Both the position numbers and the translations under genes were made by a program. Positions 1-6,050 of a DNA stretch of 6,050 nt are shown piece by piece. Position 1 is the first letter of the stretch. Each line of letters begins with the position of its first letter. Below the pieces are notes generated by a model that did not search any database, had not been told where the DNA came from, and saw only the letters and a list, made by a program, of their open reading frames with translations. This DNA is from Rhizobacter sp. (GTDB lineage: Bacteria; Pseudomonadota; Gammaproteobacteria; Burkholderiales; Burkholderiaceae): contig JACMKW010000013.1 in assembly GCA_014379885.1 (NCBI GenBank), positions 1 to 6,050 on the forward strand, read 5' to 3'.

Positions 1-908
1 ACGGACTCGGTGAGGTCCTTCCACGTGCCGTCGACGCCCTTCACCTCGGCCTGTCCGCCGAGCTTTCCTTCGGTGCCCACCTCGCGGGCCACGCGCGTCA
101 CCTCGGACGCAAAGGCGCCGAGCTGATCCACCATGCGGTTGACGATCTTGGCGGTGCGAAGGAACTCGCCTTGCAGCGGCCGCTCGTCGACGTCGAGCGC
201 CATGGTCTGGGAGAGATCGCCCTTGGCCACGGCGGTGGTCACGTCGGCGATGTTGCGCACCTGGTCGGTCAGGTTGCCGGCCATCGAGTTCACCGAGTCG
301 GTCAGGTCTTTCCAGGTGCCGGCCACGCCCTTCACCTTGGCCTGGCCGCCGAGCTTGCCTTCGGTGCCCACTTCGCGCGCCACGCGCGTCACTTCGGCCG
401 AGAAGTTGCCCAGCTGCTCCACCATCTTGTTGATGGTCTTGTCGGTGCGCAGGAACTCGCCTTCGAGATCACGCCCTTCCACTTCGAGCGCCATGCTCTT
501 TGAAAGGTCGCCCTGCGCCACCGCGCCGATCACACGCGCCACTTCGCTGGTGGGGTGCACCAGGTCGTCGATCAACGCATTGATGGAGTCAATTGAGGCG
601 CCCCAGAAGCCGCGCGTCTCGCTCAGCGAGGCGCGCTGCTTGAGCTTGCCTTCCTTGCCCACCACTTGGCGCAGCCGGCCCAGTTCAGCCGCCATGGCTT
701 CGTTTTGTTCCACCAAGTCGTTGAAGACATCGGCCACCTTGCCCGGCAGCCCTTCCCAATGCACCGGGAGCCGCACGCTGGCGTCGCCTCGGCGTAGTTG
801 TGTCAGCGCGGCCAGGAGGGTGGCCATTTCGCGCTCAGGGGCGGCGATCGCCGTGTCTTCGATGACTTTCATTGCAGTGGCTTTCAGGTCAAGCTGGCGC
901 AAGCGCAT
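1..908 (-). CDS. HAMP-repeat sensor histidine kinase, N-terminal part (runs off the left edge)
   Basis: Reading the minus strand from ATG at 908 gives 302 uninterrupted codons to the window edge. There is no signal peptide or hydrophobic segment, so this part is soluble and cytoplasmic. A more divergent HAMP-like segment (about residues 25-125, with RRGDASVRL and [13 protein letters not shown]) is followed by HAMP units with the signature GDLS...EGEFLRT...[42 protein letters not shown] falls at residues 133 and 230, a 97-residue period. Similar arrays occur in bacterial hybrid kinases and in fungal Nik1-type (group III) osmosensing kinases, where stacked HAMPs relay conformational signals to HisKA and HATPase domains. 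By family, those catalytic domains and probably receivers should follow beyond position 1; none is visible here. The start at 908 has only a weak GAGCGG upstream; ATG at 872 is an alternative. It is transcribed divergently from the receiver/hybrid-kinase operon. The HAMP assignment is firm; the kinase call is by family. Confidence 0.88.
   Translation of the reverse strand, partial: MRLRQLDLKATAMKVIEDTAIAAPEREMATLLAALTQLRRGDASVRLPVHWEGLPGKVADVFNDLVEQNEAMAAELGRLRQVVGKEGKLKQRASLSETRGFWGASIDSINALIDDLVHPTSEVARVIGAVAQGDLSKSMALEVEGRDLEGEFLRTDKTINKMVEQLGNFSAEVTRVAREVGTEGKLGGQAKVKGVAGTWKDLTDSVNSMAGNLTDQVRNIADVTTAVAKGDLSQTMALDVDERPLQGEFLRTAKIVNRMVDQLGAFASEVTRVAREVGTEGKLGGQAEVKGVDGTWKDLTES
5..461 (-). 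repeat. In-gene tandem repeat encoding HAMP units, 291-bp period
   Basis: Positions 11-170 align without gaps to 302-461 at an offset of 291 bp (97 codons). By hand count 135 of 160 bases match, about 84%. The match falls off after 170 and 461, where the variable half of each unit starts. The repeat is coding and in frame within the HAMP-array protein. It therefore reflects domain duplication rather than a mobile or CRISPR-type repeat. The high DNA identity suggests recent duplication or continuing homogenisation between units, which could change the unit number by slippage or recombination. Confidence 0.85.
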
Positions 909-1026
909 GTAGCCGCTCGCGGGCGAATCGATGGGAAGGAAACGCGAGAGAAGGCAGAGCGATAGCGTCGCAACCTGATTCGGCACAACCCTGAACAAGG
1001 GCCTGCCTGCACTGAGCTTTGCGGCT

Positions 1027-1059
1027 GAAAGAGCGTAATGGGTTTTGCACCACTCTTTC
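1027..1059. repeat. Inverted repeat GAAAGAG / CTCTTTC
   Basis: The arms are GAAAGAG (1027-1033) and CTCTTTC (1053-1059), seven perfectly complementary bases separated by 19 bp. The centre-to-centre distance is 26 bp, between two and three helical turns. The repeat does not extend at either side of the arms. It overlaps the weak TTGCAC promoter candidate at 1045-1050. It could be an operator with spaced half-sites or a chance match in purine-rich sequence. Confidence 0.3.
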
Positions 1060-1083
1060 TTGCCGGAAGAATCCGAAAGTTGT

Positions 1084-1101
1084 TGTAGGAAACCGCCTAC
1101 A
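1084..1101. promoter_or_regulatory. Candidate operator TGTAGG-N6-CCTACA
   Basis: TGTAGG (1084-1089) and CCTACA (1096-1101) form a perfect 6+6 dyad around AAACCG, with half-site centres 12 bp apart. That spacing suits a dimeric helix-turn-helix regulator binding one face of DNA. It lies about 176 bp upstream of the HAMP-protein start and about 133 bp upstream of the receiver start, so it could serve either gene. TACAG recurs at 1105-1109, seven bases after the TACAG at 1098-1102. The binding protein is unknown. Confidence 0.4.
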
Positions 1102-1134
1102 GGGTACAGCCGGTATCCCCGTGCAAATCCGTCG

Positions 1135-1150
1135 CGGCGTACACACGCCG
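1135..1150. repeat. Short hairpin CGGCGT-ACAC-ACGCCG
   Basis: CGGCGT (1135-1140) and ACGCCG (1145-1150) are perfectly complementary around a four-base ACAC spacer. It could be a short protein-binding dyad. If transcription starts upstream of it, it would instead be a stem-loop in the receiver gene's leader. There is no T-run after it, so it is not a classic intrinsic terminator. Confidence 0.3.
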
Positions 1151-1222
1151 GAACAAGCCCGCACTGCGGCGCAGGCTTAGATGGGCATTTATGCGCGTAG
1201 ACTTTTCATCTGTCTTTGTTGC

Positions 1223-1233
1223 TGGAGCCTTCT
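1223..1233 (+). promoter_or_regulatory. Ribosome binding site fixing the GTG start at 1234
   Basis: TGGAG at 1223-1227 is followed by a six-base spacer and GTG at 1234. In the longer reading from TTG at 1216, this Shine-Dalgarno would sit inside the coding sequence and the TTG would have no comparable site. The GTG start also begins the protein right before the first receiver-domain beta strand (MSPVTILFVED), as is usual for single-domain receivers. Confidence 0.7.
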
Positions 1234-1611
1234 GTGTCGCCCGTCACCATTCTGTTTGTCGAGGACAGCGAGGATCTGCGCACCACCATCAGCATGCTGC
1301 TCGAGGGGCCGGGGCGTGAAATCAACAGTTGCGCTACGGCCGAAGAGGCGCTGGCAGCGCTGGCGGAACGCGAGTTCGACATCATCCTCACCGACGTCAG
1401 CTTGCCCGGCATGTCGGGCACCGACCTGGCTCGCAAACTGCTTGCGGTCACGCCCGACCGCTGGGTGGTGTTGTGCTCTGGCTACGAGTTCGGCGACGCC
1501 GTTCGCCTCTTCGGGCCTAACGTGCGCTCGATCCTGAAGCCCTTCGAACCTGACGACCTGGATGCGCTGATCAATCACATTGCCGAGCGCCTTCGCACCC
1601 CGGTGACATAA
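1234..1611 (+). CDS. Single-domain response regulator (CheY-like receiver)
   Basis: This 125-aa protein is one receiver domain and nothing else. Numbered from GTG 1234, it has the acidic pair E10-D11 in ILFVED, the phosphoacceptor D54 in IILTDVSLPG, the switch Ser S82 in VVLCSGY, and the invariant Lys K102 in ILKPFEP. All residues needed for phosphotransfer are therefore present. No DNA-binding or enzymatic output domain follows, so it must act by protein contact or as a phosphate shuttle or sink. The hybrid kinase starts 62 bp downstream on the same strand and is its likely partner. The upstream gene is divergent, so this should be the first gene of the operon. A TTG at 1216 would add six residues but lacks a ribosome binding site. 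The target of its signal cannot be read from sequence. Confidence 0.9.
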   Translation: MSPVTILFVEDSEDLRTTISMLLEGPGREINSCATAEEALAALAEREFDIILTDVSLPGMSGTDLARKLLAVTPDRWVVLCSGYEFGDAVRLFGPNVRSILKPFEPDDLDALINHIAERLRTPVT

Positions 1612-1620
1612 ACCTCGCTG

Positions 1621-1649
1621 CGGGCGCTTCAGCGACAGCCGCTCGCCCG
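1621..1649 (+). repeat. Intercistronic stem-loop between receiver and kinase genes
   Basis: CGGGCG (1621-1626) pairs with CGCCCG (1644-1649). AGCG (1631-1634) pairs with CGCT (1640-1643) around a five-base loop, leaving a four-base bulge (1627-1630) on the 5' side. The structure starts 10 bp after the receiver stop and ends 14 bp before the kinase Shine-Dalgarno. No T-run follows, so a full intrinsic terminator is unlikely. It could protect the upstream message from 3' decay or set the ratio of receiver to kinase. Confidence 0.4.
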
Positions 1650-1662
1650 TGACACCCGCCCT

Positions 1663-1673
1663 TGGAGCGCTCC
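1663..1673 (+). promoter_or_regulatory. Ribosome binding site fixing the GTG start at 1674
   Basis: TGGAG at 1663-1667 is followed by six bases and GTG at 1674. This is the same motif and spacing as at the upstream receiver gene. The longer reading from TTG at 1662 would place the site inside the gene, so GTG 1674 is preferred and four residues are removed from the longest frame. Confidence 0.7.
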
Positions 1674-4421
1674 GTGCAGCTCGACACGCCAGACCGACGT
1701 CTCCTGCACTACGCGCTGGCCGTTGTTGCCGTCGTCTGCGCGTTGGCGCTGCGCTGGCTCGTTGAACCTTGGCTACAGGGGCAACTGCCTTTTGTCACGG
1801 TCTTCGGCGCGGTCGCGCTGTCGGTTTGGGTGGGCGGCGCGCGCCCTGCCCTCCTGGCGGCTGTCATTGGCTTTGGCGGCGGCAGCCTGTGGCTGGTGGG
1901 CGGCAACAACGCCATCCCCCTCTTCAATGGGGCCTATCTGGTTGCGGCCTTCGGCTACGCCTTCTCGTGCGGCTTGATCATCGCCTTCGGTGAAAGGCTT
2001 CACCGCACGCAGCGCAAGCTGCGGGTTGAAGTGGTGGAAAGACGCCGCGCCGAGCAGCACCTGCACGAGAGCGAAACACACTACCGGCACACCTTGGACT
2101 TCAACCCCCAGGTGACCTGGACGGCCCTGCCCGACGGGCAGTTGGACCGGGTGGCCAACCGGTGGCATGAGTGGACGGGCACCAGCGGCCTGGGCGACAG
2201 CTGGGGGCGTGGTTTGCACCCCGACGACCTGGGCTCTACCCAGCTGGCTTGGGGCCACTCGGTGAAGACCGGCGAGCCCTATGACATCGAGCACCGCGTC
2301 AAGCGGGTGTCGGGCGACTACCGGTGGATGCGATCGCGGGCCTCTGCCCGACGCGACGCGCAGGGACACATCACCAAGTGGTACGGCTCGACCGAAGACA
2401 TCCACGAGCGCAAGCTGGCCGAAAGCGCACTGCACGATGTCAACGCCCAACTGGAGCAACAGGTGGCGGCACGCACCGCGGCGCTCCAGGCCAGCGAGGC
2501 GCGCATGCGCACCATCTTTGCCACCAGCTACCAGTACCAGGGCCTGCTCTCGCTCGACGGCAAGCTGATGGATGCCAACGCCACCTCGCTACGCGGCATT
2601 GAAGCCCGACTCGAAGACGTGCTGGGCCACTACTTCTGGGACACGCCCTGGTTTTCACGCACACCCGGCATGGCCGAAGCGGTACGGCAGGGTGTGGCCG
2701 CTGCAGCGCTTGGCCAAAGCCCGCGCCAGGAGATCAAGGTGCTTCTGCCGGGTGGCTGGCGCCATTTCGATTTCGCCATGCGCCCGGTGCACGGCCCCGA
2801 TGGCGCGGTGGTGGCCATCGTGCCCGAGGCGATCGACGTGACCGAGCGCCACTACGCCGAAGAGAAGCTGCGCCAGTCGCAGAAGATGGAGGCCGTGGGC
2901 CAGCTCACCGGCGGCGTGGCGCACGACTTCAACAACCTGCTGCAGGTGATTTCAGCCAACCTGCATCTCATCTCCAAGCACGCGGCGGGCAACGACAAGA
3001 TCGAGCCGCGCCTGGCCAGCGCGCACGACGCCGTGCGGCGCGGTGCCAAGCTCTCCAGCCAGCTGCTGGCTTTCAGCCGTCGCCAGGCACTGGAGCCGCG
3101 GGTGGTGAACGTGGGGCGCTTCGTCAACGGCATCGAAGACATGATCCGACGTTCGATTGGCGAGGCCATCGAGGTCGAAACCATCGTCTACGGCGGTCTG
3201 TGGAACACCTTCGTCGACCCCGCCCAGATCGAGAACGCCGTGCTCAACCTTGCCATCAACGCCCGCGACGCCATGAACGGCAGCGGCAAGCTGATCATCG
3301 AGGTTGGCAATGCCTTTCTTGACGACGCCTACGCGCGAGCGCACCCCGACCTGGCACCCGGGCAGTACGTGATGCTCGCCGTGAGCGACACCGGCGTGGG
3401 CATGACGCCCGAAGTCGTGGCCCAGGCCTTCGAACCGTTCTTTTCCACCAAGCCGGCAGGCAGCGGCACAGGGCTCGGCCTGTCGATGGTCTACGGGTTC
3501 GTCAAGCAAACGGGTGGCCACGTGAAGATCTACAGCGAAGTCGGCTTCGGCACCACGATCAAGCTGTACCTGCCGCGCTGCCACCAGAGCGAAGACGCGG
3601 TAGACGCAGTGGTCAGCGGGCCCTTGACCGGCGGTGCCGAGACCATTCTGGTCGTCGAAGACGACGCCGCCGTGCGCCGGGCCACCGTGGAGATGCTGAC
3701 CGAGCTCGGGTACCACGTGCTCACGGCGAGCGACGCCGACAGCGCACTCACCATCATCGAAAGCTCCGAGCCCATCGACCTGTTGTTCACCGACGTGGTG
3801 ATGCCCGGCACACTCAAAAGCCCTGAGCTCGCCCGCCGGGCCCGCGAGCGCCGGCCCGGCGTGGCCGTGCTCTTCACCTCAGGCTACACACAGAACACCA
3901 TCGTGCATGACGGCCGGCTCGACCCTGGCATTGACCTGCTGGCCAAGCCCTACACAGTGGAGGCGTTGGCGCAACGGGTTCGCCTGGTGCTGGGCAAAGC
4001 GAGCCCCCAAGCACCCGCTGCGCCGATCGACGCCGCCCCTGTCACCACCCGGTCAACCCAGGAACTGGCGGTATTGCTGGTTGAAGACGACGAGCTGGTG
4101 AGACACAGCACCACCGAGATGCTGCTTGCCCTCGGGCATACCGTGACGCAAGCGAGCAACGCGGAGCAGGCCATGGCTCTACTCGCCCAGGCCGAGGTGG
4201 ATGTGCTGGTCACCGACATCGGCCTGCCTGACGTGTCGGGCGAGGTTTTCGCGGCCGAGGCGCGCCTTCTCCAGCCCACCCTGCGCATCGTGTTTGCCAC
4301 CGGCAATGAGCACATCCACGCTGGCGGCGACGATGGCCCGGTGCTGCTGCGCAAACCCTATGACGCGGTGGCAATTGCCGCCGCCCTGAACGCGGCCGTA
4401 CCAGAAAGCCGTTCGGCCTGA
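1674..4421 (+). CDS. Membrane hybrid sensor histidine kinase, PAS-PAS-HisKA-HATPase-REC-REC
   Basis: This 915-aa inner-membrane kinase is complete. Four hydrophobic segments (about 11-30, 39-54, 58-76, 87-105) with very short loops resemble the DUF4118/KdpD-like membrane module; there is no large periplasmic sensor. A charged, probably coiled-coil stretch (106-132) leads to PAS 1 (about 132-252, PAS_3 type, with [13 protein letters not shown] and a [10 protein letters not shown] end). A second coiled coil and PAS 2 (about 273-398) follow. The H-box [11 protein letters not shown] carries the phosphorylated H417. The ATP-binding domain has N529/D532 (NARDA), D572-T-G-V-G and the GSGTGLGL loop at 596-603. 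Receiver 1 has E662-D664, phosphoacceptor D707, SGY and K758. Receiver 2 follows a Pro/Ala linker (about 775-798) and has E804-D806, D848, T in FATG, and K894. All catalytic residues are present. There is no HPt domain. It is probably cotranscribed with the receiver gene upstream. The ligand is unknown. Confidence 0.93.
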   Translation: MQLDTPDRRLLHYALAVVAVVCALALRWLVEPWLQGQLPFVTVFGAVALSVWVGGARPALLAAVIGFGGGSLWLVGGNNAIPLFNGAYLVAAFGYAFSCGLIIAFGERLHRTQRKLRVEVVERRRAEQHLHESETHYRHTLDFNPQVTWTALPDGQLDRVANRWHEWTGTSGLGDSWGRGLHPDDLGSTQLAWGHSVKTGEPYDIEHRVKRVSGDYRWMRSRASARRDAQGHITKWYGSTEDIHERKLAESALHDVNAQLEQQVAARTAALQASEARMRTIFATSYQYQGLLSLDGKLMDANATSLRGIEARLEDVLGHYFWDTPWFSRTPGMAEAVRQGVAAAALGQSPRQEIKVLLPGGWRHFDFAMRPVHGPDGAVVAIVPEAIDVTERHYAEEKLRQSQKMEAVGQLTGGVAHDFNNLLQVISANLHLISKHAAGNDKIEPRLASAHDAVRRGAKLSSQLLAFSRRQALEPRVVNVGRFVNGIEDMIRRSIGEAIEVETIVYGGLWNTFVDPAQIENAVLNLAINARDAMNGSGKLIIEVGNAFLDDAYARAHPDLAPGQYVMLAVSDTGVGMTPEVVAQAFEPFFSTKPAGSGTGLGLSMVYGFVKQTGGHVKIYSEVGFGTTIKLYLPRCHQSEDAVDAVVSGPLTGGAETILVVEDDAAVRRATVEMLTELGYHVLTASDADSALTIIESSEPIDLLFTDVVMPGTLKSPELARRARERRPGVAVLFTSGYTQNTIVHDGRLDPGIDLLAKPYTVEALAQRVRLVLGKASPQAPAAPIDAAPVTTRSTQELAVLLVEDDELVRHSTTEMLLALGHTVTQASNAEQAMALLAQAEVDVLVTDIGLPDVSGEVFAAEARLLQPTLRIVFATGNEHIHAGGDDGPVLLRKPYDAVAIAAALNAAVPESRSA

Positions 4422-4457
4422 GGTAGTGAAGGCTCGCGCGAGCCCGTGATACCTCAG
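4418..4457. terminator. Two-tier dyad between convergent genes, candidate bidirectional terminator
   Basis: Outer arms CTGAGGTA (4418-4425) and TACCTCAG (4450-4457) are perfectly complementary over 8 bp. Inside them, after a five-by-five internal loop, lies the perfect 14-bp palindrome GGCTCGCGCGAGCC (4431-4444). The kinase stop codon TGA (4419-4421) is part of the left outer arm. The catalase stop is 49 bp to the right and points toward this element, so both transcripts would form it. No T-run follows on either strand, so it may terminate weakly, work with Rho, or act as a 3' stability element. A DNA-binding site is another possibility. Confidence 0.55.
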
Positions 4458-4505
4458 TGCAAACGGATCAAGCGAACGGCGTTGCCGCCCAAGTGCAGGC
4501 TCAAC
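4422..4505. other. Short convergent intergenic gap
   Basis: Eighty-four bases separate the stop of the hybrid kinase from the stop of the catalase. The left half is occupied by the two-tier dyad. In the rest, only a small CGGC-GTT-GCCG hairpin (4477-4487) is visible. No gene or promoter is supported here. Confidence 0.6.

Positions 4506-6050
<1,545 letters not shown>

Larger units (their letters stand above)
909..1233. promoter_or_regulatory. Divergent intergenic region, no convincing gene
   Basis: This 325-bp stretch separates the start of the minus-strand HAMP protein from the plus-strand receiver gene, so it should hold both promoters. It contains three dyads: 1027-1059, 1084-1101 and 1135-1150. 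No strong sigma-70 promoter is evident. Weak plus-strand candidates are TTGCAC (1045-1050) with AAGAAT (1067-1072, 16-bp spacing) and CTTAGA (1176-1181) with TAGACT (1198-1203, 16-bp spacing). The second would leave a leader of about 25 nt before the GTG at 1234. No GGAAC/CGTT extracytoplasmic-sigma pair was found. A minus-strand frame at 889-1164 is open, but its product is Arg/Cys-rich and looks like no known protein. Confidence 0.6.

Noticed and set aside
11..461. Regular repeats as a CRISPR or minisatellite array
   Set aside because: The repeats are long, in frame, only two copies are clear, and they encode HAMP domains.
133..912. Long plus-strand open frame (259 codons) antisense to the HAMP protein
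   Set aside because: Its product is Ser/Arg/Pro-rich with no recognisable domain, and it lies opposite a frame with clear HAMP signatures. It is a GC-rich shadow frame.
889..1164. Minus-strand frame of 91 codons in the intergenic region
   Set aside because: The product is Arg/Cys-rich without family resemblance, overlaps the start of the HAMP gene in another frame and has no clear ribosome binding site.
1150..1175. GGAAC at 1150-1154 as an extracytoplasmic or general-stress sigma factor -35 element
   Set aside because: No CGTT-like -10 element lies 16-17 bases downstream.
2952..3716. Minus-strand frame of 254 codons inside the hybrid kinase
   Set aside because: The opposite frame carries intact HisKA, HATPase and REC motifs. 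This one has His/Val/Gly-rich composition typical of antisense frames in GC-rich DNA.

Overview
The window is GC-rich and densely coding. Protein style points to a beta-proteobacterium, most likely Burkholderiales (Comamonadaceae, or the Rubrivivax/Rhizobacter group). The evidence is the kind of HAMP-repeat kinase, the PAS-PAS-kinase-REC-REC hybrid and the large-subunit KatE catalase. This taxonomic call is an inference; no rRNA or other marker gene is present.

Layout: (1) Positions 1-908, minus strand: the N-terminal 302 residues of a soluble sensor protein built from tandem HAMP units with a 97-residue period. It runs off the left edge. Its complete relatives are hybrid histidine kinases. 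(2) Positions 909-1233: a 325-bp divergent intergenic region with no convincing gene. It holds a TGTAGG-N6-CCTACA inverted repeat and two other dyads that could be regulatory. (3) Positions 1234-1611, plus strand: a stand-alone receiver-domain response regulator of 125 aa. (4) Positions 1674-4421, plus strand: a 915-aa membrane hybrid histidine kinase (4 TM, PAS, PAS, HisKA, HATPase, REC, REC), 62 bp downstream and probably in the same operon. Both plus-strand genes use the same start arrangement, TGGAG, six bases, then GTG. (5) Positions 4418-4457: a large two-tier dyad that begins over the kinase stop codon and lies between convergent genes. (6) Positions 4506-6050, minus strand: the C-terminal 514 residues of a large-subunit KatE-type catalase whose N-terminus lies beyond the right edge.

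Working model (inference): this is a signalling island. The membrane kinase senses an unknown signal and can pass phosphate to its two fused receivers and to the co-encoded free receiver. The divergent HAMP-array kinase may share that free receiver or be co-regulated through the intergenic operator. KatE is convergent, so its link to the signalling genes rests on proximity only. No mobile element, CRISPR array, tRNA or rRNA was seen. The genes belong to known families, and I see no clear evidence of an undescribed system. The best leads are the 97-residue HAMP array, the receiver-rich operon without a visible HPt or output domain, the intergenic dyads, and a catalase with Cys where E. coli HPII has its heme-pocket cross-linking His.
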